NCBI RefSeq assembly: GCF_002179965.1
Contig: NZ_NGUQ01000011.1
Span: forward strand, 124,001-188,000
Direction: 5' to 3'
Length of the DNA: 64,000 bases
Origin: Pandoraea sp. PE-S2T-3
GTDB taxonomy: Bacteria > Pseudomonadota > Gammaproteobacteria > Burkholderiales > Burkholderiaceae
Position numbers and translations under genes: made by a program. Below the pieces are notes generated by a model, which worked only from the letters and a program-made list of their open reading frames with translations, was not told where the DNA came from and searched no databases. This document shows, in pieces, positions 44,132 through 52,936 of the stretch (positions are counted from its first letter, which is position 1; every line of letters begins with the position of its first letter).

Positions 44132-46432
44132 TCAGAAGGTGTAGCGCACGCCGACGTTCACACCCCACGGCTTGTCCAGACGTGAGCCGATCGAGTACGA
44201 CGTATCCAGATAGGCTTGCAGGTTGTGCTGCATCTGCGCCGCCACGCCGACGGCGACTTCACCGCGTGTGCCCGACAGATCGTTGTTGAACTCGATGTCG
44301 TTGATGCGGACCTTGTTGTTCTTCACAAACTCCTGCACCACGGCAGCGCGCACATACGGCTGGAAATTGCCCTTCGACGTCTCGAAGGTTTTGCCGAGCG
44401 TCACGCCCAACGTCCCTTGTACCGAGGCGTTGCGATCGGACTTGCCGGCCATGCCGTTATCGAGCGTGAATTCAGCGCTGCCCGCCGTCATTGCCGAAAT
44501 CTGGGAATACGGCTCGACGAACCAATCATTGGCGAGCGCAATCTTGCGGCCGAATTCTGCCGAGACGCCGAGACCATTGGTGTTGAAGTCGCCCTTACTC
44601 CGCCCGCCGTCGCGCATGCGCACGTCGAGCTCGGACTGATAGTGGTTGTACTTCAATACGGTGTCGAGGTAGTAGCCACGTGTGCCGAGCCACGTGGCAT
44701 ACACGCCCGCGGTGTAGCTCTCGATCGAACCGGTCGAGCCCCCGTTGAACTTCAGGTTGTTGCTGCTGGTACCGGCCATGGCCCCCACCAACAGCGTGCC
44801 GTTGTCGTCGCGTGAGATCACCCGATCGGCACCGGCGATCACGCCCCACTGGTCTTGCGAATATCCCTGACCGACGCTTGGACTCGCATTATGGCGATTA
44901 CCGAACGTACGCGCCCAAACACCGCCTTCCTTGGTTTCGGCCATGCGCACTTCGCCTAGACGGGTACGCAGCGTGGCGGCCTCTCCCGCCCACACCGTCG
45001 GTACGGCGCTGAAAATGCCGACGACCGAATCGGTCCCCGCCGACGGCCCGCCGTCGCGCACGAGATGCCAGTAAGTCTTTCCGTCGATCACTTCCTTTTG
45101 CAGGCTATACGAGTACGCGCCGAAATCGACCGTGTCGCCAACCACGGAAAATCCGGCACTGCCGCCGTCGTCCTGCACGAGTTGATGACGTTCCACCTTC
45201 GCCTCGGTGCCGGTGTTCTTCACGGCGAGGCTGAAGTCGCCGGTCGAATCGCCGCCCGTCAGATGCAGTTGGTCGCTCACGGCATCGGTAAGATTGACCT
45301 GCATGCGGAACATGCCCGTGCCGGAGAGCGAGCCGATTTCCAGCGTGTGGTACTGCCCTTCGGCCGCCGTGCCGTGAATATCGACGATACCGCCCTGCAT
45401 GGCGATGTTTGCCGTCTGGCTGTTCTCGATCAGGCGCCATTCGCCGCCATCGTTGAGATGGAGGCGGTCAGCGCCTTCGATGCGTCCGGTAACGACGGCA
45501 TGGTTCGACAACGTAAGGTCGGAGTCGACGTAGTCCTTGAACTTGATGTCGCCTTCGAGACGGCTGTTATCGACCGTAATGTCCACGCTAAGCGGATCAT
45601 CGACCACTTGATCGAAACCCACTTCAATCAGCGTGCCGTTGCCCGCCTTGATGGTCGTGCCGTTCACGATGGCGAGCGAGACGTTGAATTCATCCGGGGT
45701 GGAACCTCGCTCGCGATAGATGCTGATGGCCGCGCCATCCTCCGACTCAAGCGTCGCACCGGAGAGGATGACCTCCGAGCCAGCCTTTGTCGGATTGACT
45801 TCGGTCGAGATGACCACCGCGTGATCGGCACCGACCAGACGCGTGCCGTAGGCACGAAACGCGCTGTCGGTCACCTGTACGGCGTAATTCAGCCGGCCCG
45901 TGCCACGCTCGGCAATCACCTCGCCGCCCCACATCTCGAGCAACGCGTCGCCGGTCAGGAGCACCCCACGGCCGACCGCTTTCAGGCTCACGTTCTCCAG
46001 ACTGGCGATCGCCGGTGACAGCGACGGATCTCGTGTCGAGCGCCCCACGGAAAGCGCGATGTCGCCAGTATTGATGACGGTCGAATCGGTCAGCGATAAA
46101 CGGCTGCCGTCGACAACGCTGAGAAGACCACGGGAGATGTCGGCGTTGGCATGGCCGGAAATATTCAGATTCGAAGCTTCAACGGTGCCACCATCCAGCA
46201 CCCGCAAATACGCCAGTGAGGTCGCGCGGTCCGTCGCGCCGATCAGCCGGGCTCGGCCGTCACCGGTCACGGTCATGCTGTTGCCGTCGAGCTCGTCGTG
46301 CTCGCGGGTGCAAAAGCCGCTGAGGTCAGCACCAATACACGAGGTGTCGATGATGAGGTCTTGCGCCCGTGCATCGGTTGAGAGTGCCGCCAGCGCGAGA
46401 AAGACGGATGCCGCCAGCAGGCGCATCGGCAT
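44132..46432 (-). CDS. Autotransporter 1 (type Va), no lux box
   Basis: 766 residues from the ATG at 46432; the frame stays open to 46537 and a TTG with better spacing to GAGG could add about 26 residues. Signal peptide MRLLAASVFLALAALSTDARAQ. The passenger (about 25-480) is rich in short beta repeats with Asn/Asp/Thr and a pertactin-like end (ALLVKNTGTEAKV-like; SGTGMFRMQVNLTDAVSDQL). The last 270 residues are the beta-barrel, beginning GEVRMAETKEGGVWARTFGN and ending GVRYTF with the terminal Phe. The ToxR-like/FidL-like pair is convergent to its 3' end. No copy of the lux box lies upstream. Likely a surface adhesin. Confidence 0.87.
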   Translation of the reverse strand: MPMRLLAASVFLALAALSTDARAQDLIIDTSCIGADLSGFCTREHDELDGNSMTVTGDGRARLIGATDRATSLAYLRVLDGGTVEASNLNISGHANADISRGLLSVVDGSRLSLTDSTVINTGDIALSVGRSTRDPSLSPAIASLENVSLKAVGRGVLLTGDALLEMWGGEVIAERGTGRLNYAVQVTDSAFRAYGTRLVGADHAVVISTEVNPTKAGSEVILSGATLESEDGAAISIYRERGSTPDEFNVSLAIVNGTTIKAGNGTLIEVGFDQVVDDPLSVDITVDNSRLEGDIKFKDYVDSDLTLSNHAVVTGRIEGADRLHLNDGGEWRLIENSQTANIAMQGGIVDIHGTAAEGQYHTLEIGSLSGTGMFRMQVNLTDAVSDQLHLTGGDSTGDFSLAVKNTGTEAKVERHQLVQDDGGSAGFSVVGDTVDFGAYSYSLQKEVIDGKTYWHLVRDGGPSAGTDSVVGIFSAVPTVWAGEAATLRTRLGEVRMAETKEGGVWARTFGNRHNASPSVGQGYSQDQWGVIAGADRVISRDDNGTLLVGAMAGTSSNNLKFNGGSTGSIESYTAGVYATWLGTRGYYLDTVLKYNHYQSELDVRMRDGGRSKGDFNTNGLGVSAEFGRKIALANDWFVEPYSQISAMTAGSAEFTLDNGMAGKSDRNASVQGTLGVTLGKTFETSKGNFQPYVRAAVVQEFVKNNKVRINDIEFNNDLSGTRGEVAVGVAAQMQHNLQAYLDTSYSIGSRLDKPWGVNVGVRYTF

Positions 46433-46517
46433 CTGAGCGGGAGCGGACAGAGGAAAGTGCTGGGAACGTGTGGAAACCCGGGAACGCGGAGAGAACGTCG
46501 AATACGCCAAGAGGAGA

Positions 46518-46542
46518 CCTCGTTGAAAGTTGACCAACGAGG
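46518..46542 (-). promoter_or_regulatory. Leader hairpin covering a ribosome-binding site of autotransporter 1
   Basis: CCTCGTTG (46518-46525) and CAACGAGG (46535-46542) form an 8-bp stem with a 9-nt loop. On the minus strand the downstream arm contains the GAGG that would serve the TTG start, so the structure could hide it. Confidence 0.35.
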
Positions 46543-46661
46543 CAGACGGTAGGGCGAAATGTGATGTAAACCACTGATTTAATGGTTAATTTCAGAGATA
46601 TTCACGACTTTTCATCGCCCCGTCCTCCCACGGAATCGATGCAGGCGATGGGTGAATGTCG

Positions 46662-48974
46662 TCAGAAGGCGTAACGCAAGCCGATCTGGGCGCCCCAGGG
46701 CTGGCTGATCTTGTGCCCGGCGCTCGTTTCCACTTCGGCGTAGATCTGCATGTTGTGGCGCAGTTGTGCCGCAACGCCGGCCCCGAACTCGACGCGCGTG
46801 CCGGAGGTGTCGTTGTTGAAGTTGATGCCGTTGATCATGATCTGGTTGCTCGTGATGAACTCCTGAATCACGGCGAGCTTCAGGTACGGTTGCAGCAGTG
46901 CGCCACCGGACAGTTCGATCGTCTTGCCGAACGCCGCGCCGATGCGGGCTTCGACCGAGCCGGTGTGAGACGTCGACGACTGCATGCCGTTATCCAGCGA
47001 GAAGTTATCCCCGCCGATACGCACCATCGACGCCTGAATGTACGGCTCGACAAACCAGCGGTTGCCGAATTCCATGTGCCGCCCGAATTCGAGCGTCGCG
47101 CCGATACCGTTGTTATTGAAGCCGCCATGCGAACCGGTGCCATCGCTCATGATGACGTCCGCGCTGTTGACGAAGTGGTTGAACTTCACCAAGCCGTCGA
47201 AGTACCAACCGGCCTTCGTGATCCATGTGGCGTACAGACCTGCGGTGTAGCTGTTCACGCCGCCGGTCGAACCGTTATCGAAGCTCAGCTTGCTGTGACT
47301 GGTGCCCAACATTGCACCGACGAGCCACGTGCCGCCCCACGCCTGACCGACGACACCATCGACACCGCCGATCACGCCGTACTGCGTCTGGCGGTAGCTT
47401 GTACCATCCTCCGGCTTTGCGTTGTATTGCTTGCCGAAGGCGCGTGCCCAGACACCGCTATTGCTTTGGTCTCCGATACGAAGCTCGCCCAACCGCGACC
47501 GCAGGATGGCGGCTTCCCCGTACCAGACCGTCGGCCCAGCGCCCGAGAGTCCGAGCACGGTCTTCGCGCCCGGCGTCAGATCGCCTTCACCGGGGTCTTC
47601 CGGCGAACCGGGGTTGGTGACCAGTGCCCAGTTGTTGCCCTGCTGCTCCAGTGTGTAGCTGTAGACGCCCGCATCGACTTTGCCACCGACCAGCGAGAAC
47701 GCCGCCCCTCCGCCACCGGTCTGCACGACGGTGAGCGGTGAAAGGTTGGTCGGCTCGCCGCCCGAGTTACGCACGTGAAGCTGATAAGTCCCGGTGGCCG
47801 TCCCCGTCACATTGAGCAGATCGCCGGTGTGGGTGCCGAGATTGGTACTCATCAGGAACGTACCGGTGCCGGAGAGCGTGGCAATCGTCAGCGTATGCGT
47901 GGTCGGTGTGCCGAGCGCGGTGCCCGAAATATCGATGTTCCCGCCATTCATCGTCACCGTCCCGACCGTGTTGTCGCTGATGAGCCGCCACGTCGCATTC
48001 GAATTGACCGCCAGCACGTTGATATTGGCGAGCGAGCCGGTCAGGTTGGCGTTGTTCTGCAACGTCAGATTGAGCGTGGCCGTACCGTCATCGCTGACGT
48101 TGCCGACGATGGTCGAGTTGTCGATCGTGGCATTGGCCGTGATCAGGCCCGTGGCTTGCAAGGCGTAACCGTTGCCGCCCGTGAGCGTCGAGCCGGCTTC
48201 GATCAGGATATTGGCCGTGTGGCCCTCGAAGGCGGCCACCGGACGGGCCGGTTGCACCACGATTGCGGCACCGGTCGCGGCGCTCACACTGACGCCGCTC
48301 AAGGTCGTGTTCGAGGTCGTCTCCGTGGTCAGGTTGGTCGTGGTCGCTGTCACACCGGAGATGTTGCCGCTGATCGTGCCGCCCGTGGCGACCACCGTCG
48401 AGTCGAAGTTCACGACGCCGCCGTTGATCCCGCCAGCGGCGCCAGTCCCGGCACTCACGTTCGAGTTATTCAACGTGAGAACGCCGTTCGACGATACCGA
48501 AATGCCGTATTGGAAGCCCGAAACCGTACTGTTCGTGACGGTCGCCGTGGGCGCAACGAGGCCTGCGGTGGTCTGCCCCACCAACTGAATGCCGGCGTTA
48601 GTCGCGCTCGATACGGTCGAATTCGAAATCGTCGCGCTGGAGTTTTCTATCGTGATCGCGGCGGGTGGTGCGCCGCCACCGGCCCCCGGTGCGGTCGAGA
48701 TGATCGTCGCGCCGTCGGTCGTCAGCGTCGAAGGCCCCGTCGACGGCGGGGCGCCCTGGATCAAGAGCCAGTTGGTCGCGGCACCACTATTGACCGTGAG
48801 CGAGCCAGTGTTGCTGACCGTCCATGTTTCGGTCGCGTCGCCGGGGGCGTCAATGACCTGATTGGTCCCGATCACCGTGCCTGCTTGTGACGACATCGCG
48901 AGTGTCGCAAAGGCGAGTCCGATGGCCGAAGCCAGAACGCGCTGCCGGGGTGCCGCGGAAGTTGACGTAGGCAT
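46662..48974 (-). CDS. Autotransporter 2 (type Va), under a lux box
   Basis: 770 residues, GGAG 8 bp before the ATG. Signal peptide ends near residue 31 (VLASAIGLAFATLAMSSQAG). The passenger (about 32-490) is a Thr/Asn-rich beta-helix with NSTVSSATNAGIQLVGQTTA-type repeats and a pertactin-like end (LSGTGTFLMSTNLGTHTGDL). The barrel domain starts about GAGPTVWYGEAAILRSRLGE and ends GLRYAF. It closely resembles the barrel of autotransporter 1, so the two are paralogs. A 22-bp perfect palindromic lux box centred 141 bp upstream places this copy, but not the other, under quorum sensing. Confidence 0.9.
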   Translation of the reverse strand: MPTSTSAAPRQRVLASAIGLAFATLAMSSQAGTVIGTNQVIDAPGDATETWTVSNTGSLTVNSGAATNWLLIQGAPPSTGPSTLTTDGATIISTAPGAGGGAPPAAITIENSSATISNSTVSSATNAGIQLVGQTTAGLVAPTATVTNSTVSGFQYGISVSSNGVLTLNNSNVSAGTGAAGGINGGVVNFDSTVVATGGTISGNISGVTATTTNLTTETTSNTTLSGVSVSAATGAAIVVQPARPVAAFEGHTANILIEAGSTLTGGNGYALQATGLITANATIDNSTIVGNVSDDGTATLNLTLQNNANLTGSLANINVLAVNSNATWRLISDNTVGTVTMNGGNIDISGTALGTPTTHTLTIATLSGTGTFLMSTNLGTHTGDLLNVTGTATGTYQLHVRNSGGEPTNLSPLTVVQTGGGGAAFSLVGGKVDAGVYSYTLEQQGNNWALVTNPGSPEDPGEGDLTPGAKTVLGLSGAGPTVWYGEAAILRSRLGELRIGDQSNSGVWARAFGKQYNAKPEDGTSYRQTQYGVIGGVDGVVGQAWGGTWLVGAMLGTSHSKLSFDNGSTGGVNSYTAGLYATWITKAGWYFDGLVKFNHFVNSADVIMSDGTGSHGGFNNNGIGATLEFGRHMEFGNRWFVEPYIQASMVRIGGDNFSLDNGMQSSTSHTGSVEARIGAAFGKTIELSGGALLQPYLKLAVIQEFITSNQIMINGINFNNDTSGTRVEFGAGVAAQLRHNMQIYAEVETSAGHKISQPWGAQIGLRYAF

Positions 48975-49104
48975 GACGCTGGCTCCTTTTCAGAAAGGAA
49001 CGACGGACAGCACAACGCGACAACCCTCCACGTACGATCGATCCTGACATGGCCGTGTCGACGCCGCCGCCTGCGACCAACATAGGCCTGGCGGGGGTCA
49101 GCGT

Positions 49105-49126
49105 CACCTGTCAACGTTGACAGGTG
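49105..49126. promoter_or_regulatory. Lux box 5 (autotransporter 2 promoter)
   Basis: The core CTGTCAACGTTGACAG (49108-49123) is extended by CAC / GTG to a perfect 22-bp palindrome, the longest of the set. On the minus strand TATGTT is centred 34 bp beyond the box centre as a possible -10. It lies 35 bp after the glycosyltransferase stop. Confidence 0.87.
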
Positions 49127-49160
49127 CGCGATTGGGAGATTTGAGGGCGAAAGGAGGAAA

Positions 49161-50300
49161 TCAGCGCGGCAATGCCGGTGGCGACGACGCCAGCGTTGCG
49201 ACGATCGTATCGGCAAGTTCGACCGGATCGACCGCACTCACGTCGCTCTCGGTTTGCAGCGGGGTGGACTGGCAGCCCGGCGTGAGGCGCAGATACGGCG
49301 GCTCCGCCTTCGCGAACAGCGTGACGCTTGGCGTCGGCGTCGTGTGCGCGACGTGCATCAGACCACCGTCGGCACCGACAAACAGCGCGGCGTTGGCGAT
49401 CACGCGCTTTGCATCGCGCAATGTGAGCTGGCCGACGAACGAGACCAGTTGCAGATGCGCGAACTCCGCCTCCATCAGTGCCTTGGCGGCGTCTGCGCCA
49501 TTGCCCGACCCCAGCAGCACGATACCGGCCGGCAACCCGGGCATACCGGCCGTCGCGGCATCGTAAGCGGCCAGACACTCGCGCCAGTGCGCATAGGTAC
49601 GGCGCGGCTCGACACCGCCCATCGCCAGCACGAGATACGGACGCTGTGGCAGTTGCTGTGCGATGGCATCAGGCAGATCGGTCTCGGCGCGCAGATACGG
49701 CTTCGCGCGCGAGAACAGCTCGTCGGGACCGAGACCGAGGGCAAAGACATCGTTGACCGCCGCCAGACTGAATTGCGTCTGATTACGGTCCGGGCCGTGG
49801 AAGAAGCGGAACAGACACGCAAACGGCAACGTCGGGAAATGGCGTCGCTTGATGCGCAGCGTCGGGTAGTTGAATTCCTGCATCACGACAACGTCGTAGT
49901 CGGCCGGATTCACCGCCTTCGGGTCGTCGTAGACGTGCCGGAAGATGTCGTCGCCTTCGAAGACTGCCTTGAGGCTGGGGGTGATCAGCAGATCGACAGG
50001 CGCCTCGCGCCCACGCAACAGTGCACGCCCCGAGAGGTCCATCACGGCGTCGCCGACCGAGGCCTTGCCACCGTAGATCCACAACACGCGCGCATTGGGC
50101 GGCACGTGGCGCACCTCGCGGCTCGCCTGACCGCTCAGCGCCAGACGCAGGCGGCGATGCAGGTACTTTTTGGCGACGTTGAGATGCGACGTGCGTTGCA
50201 GGAAGACGTCGGGCTCGTGATACACCCACGCGTAGGGGATACGCGTGCTCGGCTCGGTGAGGGCGCCCAGTCGGCGGGCAATGAAGCGCTGCAATGGCAT
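49161..50300 (-). CDS. Glycosyltransferase family 9 (heptosyltransferase-like)
   Basis: 379 residues. The family-9 features are LVLAMGGVEPRRTYAHWREC (donor-site region), GIVLLGSGNGADAAKALMEA, LVSFVGQLTLRDAKRVIANA and ALFVGADGGLMHVAHTTPTP, the conserved ADP-heptose/nucleotide-sugar pocket. The N-terminal acceptor domain starts about residue 65 (NARVLWIYGGKASVGDAVMD). It would add a heptose or similar sugar to LPS core or a surface glycan. It ends just before the lux box of autotransporter 2. Some heptosyltransferase-like enzymes glycosylate autotransporters, which is worth noting but unproven. Confidence 0.85.
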   Translation of the reverse strand: MPLQRFIARRLGALTEPSTRIPYAWVYHEPDVFLQRTSHLNVAKKYLHRRLRLALSGQASREVRHVPPNARVLWIYGGKASVGDAVMDLSGRALLRGREAPVDLLITPSLKAVFEGDDIFRHVYDDPKAVNPADYDVVVMQEFNYPTLRIKRRHFPTLPFACLFRFFHGPDRNQTQFSLAAVNDVFALGLGPDELFSRAKPYLRAETDLPDAIAQQLPQRPYLVLAMGGVEPRRTYAHWRECLAAYDAATAGMPGLPAGIVLLGSGNGADAAKALMEAEFAHLQLVSFVGQLTLRDAKRVIANAALFVGADGGLMHVAHTTPTPSVTLFAKAEPPYLRLTPGCQSTPLQTESDVSAVDPVELADTIVATLASSPPALPR

Positions 50301-50459
50301 GGTCGAATCGGGAGAGCAAGCGGGCCGCCGTACCGGCCCGCGCTCACGTCGATGAGCCCGCCGGCGACCTCGGAAAAACCGGAGTATGCCACGCCTGCCG
50401 CTCCGCTCACGCAGACTTCCCGGATTGCCGCGACTGTCGCGAATGCCCGGGACGTTGCG

Positions 50460-52100
50460 TCAGATCACCTGAAAGCGATGCGTGCCGTCGCGATGCAATT
50501 GATCGACCAGTCCGAACTCCCAGTCCAGATAGGCCTGCATCGCCTCGGCAGCGTTATCCGTGCCCTCGTAGGGACGGCGATAGCGGTCGTCGCGCGCGCT
50601 GGCCAGACGCGTTTCGCCAGTCTCCAGCGGCAGCCCGGCGTTGATCCACGCTTGCGTACCGCCTTCGAGCACGACGATCTCGGCATCCGTGAGACGTCGC
50701 AAATCTGCTGCGGCAAAGCGTGCAAGCAAACTTGATCCGCACGTCAGCACATACCGCTGCGCCGGACCGACGGCGCGTAACGCCTCGGCCAGCCGCGCCC
50801 GAATCGCGAACCACGCGCCCGGGATATGCCGTTTGACGTAGTTGGCGCTCGCCGTGAAGTCGAGCACTGCAATCTCCCCCGGGGCCGCGTCGTCGAGCCA
50901 GCGGGCGAGCAACGCGGGCGTGACCGAGGCCACGTCCGGCGCGCTCGGCGTGTGCAACGGCCAGCCGCCCTGTGCACTGCGCGCGTGCGCACTGTGCGGC
51001 TCCACGACGTAGACAGTCCAGCCCATCTGGGCGAGCCACGAGCCGGTCATGTCGGCGCGCACGCCATCGTCGTCCGCCAGTACGATCCATGCGCCTCGCA
51101 CGGGGGCCTGATGATCGGTTTCCTGCACGAGTTGTCCGCCCGGCGCACTCGCGAAATCCGGCAAGTGACCGGCTGCGTATTCCTCCGGCGTGCGCACGTC
51201 GAAGCGGTACACCGTACGGCCGGGCGCGTTCAGCGTCGCCACGGCATCGAGCGTAATGCGCTTCACGCCAGCGCGGTCGGCCACGGCACGCGCGCCTTCA
51301 CGCGCGACGGCGAGCGTCGCTTCGCGCACCTGTGCAGGATGACGGCGCTGCGCCCCACGCTCCAGCGTTTGCCCGGCCAGCGTCCAGCCGATAGTGCCAT
51401 TGCGCAGCGCTGCGACCGGATTGGGCAGGCCTGCATTCACGAGCGACTGCGTGCCGATGATGCTGCGGGTACGGCCTGCGCAATTGACGATCACGCGCGT
51501 CGCCGGGTCAGGGGCCAGTTCCCGCACGCGCAGCACGAGCTCCGCACCGGGCACGCTGGTCGATCCGGGGATGTTCATGGTCTGGTATTCGTCGAAGCGC
51601 CGCGCATCGACCACTACCACGTCGGCTTCGTCGTCGAGCAACGCCTGCACTTCCTGCGCGGACAACGACGGCGTGTGGCGCAGCCCTTCGACCCACTCGC
51701 CGAACGACTTGCTCGGCACATTCACGTCGCGAAACACTTCACCGCCCGCCGCGATCCAGCCATCGAGGCCGCCCGCGAGCAGGTTCACGTCGCCATAGCC
51801 CAGCTTGCGCAGCACGGCAGCGGCATGCGGTGCGAGGTCTTGCCCGCCGTGCTCGCCGTAGACGACGATGCGCGTATCGCGGCGCGGAATGCGCGCCCAC
51901 GCTTCGATTTCCACGCGGGAGAGCGGCAGGTTGGCCGCCCACAGCGGATGCGCCTGCGCAAACGGGTCTTCCTCGCGCACATCCAGCAGCGCAATTTCCT
52001 GCCCCGCGAGTAGCGCGGCGCGCACGTCGGCAAAGGGCAGTTTGGGGAAGGCGGTGGTATCGGCCGTCTGCGACGGCACGTCGGTCGAATGATCGGACAC
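50460..52100 (-). CDS. Four-domain rhodanese-like sulfurtransferase
   Basis: 546 residues from a GTG at 52100 with AAGGAA 8 bp upstream; the longer frame is non-homologous. Four rhodanese folds lie at about 20-120, 140-245, 280-370 and 395-490. Domains 2 and 4 keep a catalytic-loop Cys (C207 in VNCAGRTRSI, C454 in LTCGSSLLAR). Domains 1 and 3 have lost it (VVYGEHGGQ and VLADDDGVR). It would transfer sulfane sulfur between thiols and is placed with a cysteine-dioxygenase-like protein and a flavoenzyme in an organosulfur locus. The C-terminal 50 residues form an extra tail. Confidence 0.87.
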   Translation of the reverse strand: MSDHSTDVPSQTADTTAFPKLPFADVRAALLAGQEIALLDVREEDPFAQAHPLWAANLPLSRVEIEAWARIPRRDTRIVVYGEHGGQDLAPHAAAVLRKLGYGDVNLLAGGLDGWIAAGGEVFRDVNVPSKSFGEWVEGLRHTPSLSAQEVQALLDDEADVVVVDARRFDEYQTMNIPGSTSVPGAELVLRVRELAPDPATRVIVNCAGRTRSIIGTQSLVNAGLPNPVAALRNGTIGWTLAGQTLERGAQRRHPAQVREATLAVAREGARAVADRAGVKRITLDAVATLNAPGRTVYRFDVRTPEEYAAGHLPDFASAPGGQLVQETDHQAPVRGAWIVLADDDGVRADMTGSWLAQMGWTVYVVEPHSAHARSAQGGWPLHTPSAPDVASVTPALLARWLDDAAPGEIAVLDFTASANYVKRHIPGAWFAIRARLAEALRAVGPAQRYVLTCGSSLLARFAAADLRRLTDAEIVVLEGGTQAWINAGLPLETGETRLASARDDRYRRPYEGTDNAAEAMQAYLDWEFGLVDQLHRDGTHRFQVI

Positions 52101-52273
52101 GGCAATTCCTTGAATTCGGAAGCAAGCAAATTGGAGGGCATGGCCTGCGCAGCCAGACGGCCATTGTGGCAGAAGCCCCGGCCGCCCGTACCGTGTGATG
52201 TGGTGCGCTTCGGCATGGCGTGAGAAGCCCGGGATGCGCGGCATGGGGGTAAGCGCCATGCCGCGCCATAGCG

Positions 52274-52936
52274 TCAGACGCGTTGCGCCGCCCTGCCCCA
52301 CGGGTTCGGCAATTGCGCGTTGGCGTAGCCGGAGACAAAGCCTTTGCGCTCACCCGCTTCGGTGAACACGCTGCGGTGCACGGCGCCAATGTTCGCGCCA
52401 TACACGTGAATGCTCACCGAAACGCGATCGTCGAAGGCATTGGTCACGCGGTGAATGTCGCCAAGGCGCGGCGAGAGAATCTCCACGTCGCCGGGCACGA
52501 GCCGCACCGGCTCGCCCGCTTCGACCGGAACGCCCTTCGCGTTGAGCACAAATGGCAGCGAATCCTCGGCACCCCGCAGCATGCCGATCAGCCCCCACAC
52601 AGTGTGGTCGTGAATCGGCGTGCGCTGACCCGGCCCCCAGACAAAGCTGACGATGCTGAAGCGCTGCCCTGAATCGCAATGCAGCAGGTATTGCTGATAG
52701 TGCTCGGGGTGCGGCGTGGCAAACGCGTCAGGCAACCAGTCGTCGCGGGCGACCAGTTGCGCAAGCAGGCCCGCGCCTTCTTCGAGCAAAGTCGTCTCGT
52801 GCGGACGGCGTTCCAGCAGCCGTGAAAACGCCGCGACGAAGTTGCGCAGCGGATCGAGCGCGTCGTAGTCGTGCGCGGACAAATTGGCAACGTCAGAGAC
52901 GTTGGGCGGGGTGTTTTCAACCAAAGCAGCGGTCAT
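52274..52936 (-). CDS. Cysteine-dioxygenase-like cupin
   Basis: 220 residues from the ATG at 52936, overlapping the stop of the preceding flavoenzyme gene by ATGA. Cupin motif RTPIHDHTVWG (H109, H111) and a later GDIHRVTNAFDDR (H162) give the three-His iron site of thiol dioxygenases. The WGL spacing matches bacterial type I cysteine dioxygenases. It would oxidise cysteine or a similar thiol to the sulfinate. Translationally coupled to the upstream gene and followed 173 bp later by the rhodanese gene. Confidence 0.85.
   Translation of the reverse strand: MTAALVENTPPNVSDVANLSAHDYDALDPLRNFVAAFSRLLERRPHETTLLEEGAGLLAQLVARDDWLPDAFATPHPEHYQQYLLHCDSGQRFSIVSFVWGPGQRTPIHDHTVWGLIGMLRGAEDSLPFVLNAKGVPVEAGEPVRLVPGDVEILSPRLGDIHRVTNAFDDRVSVSIHVYGANIGAVHRSVFTEAGERKGFVSGYANAQLPNPWGRAAQRV

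Noticed and set aside
44132-46620. Searched for a lux box upstream of autotransporter 1 and before the ToxR-like gene
   Set aside because: No CTGTC-N6-GACAG-type palindrome found; only an AACCA/TGGTT repeat near 46570, which does not fit.
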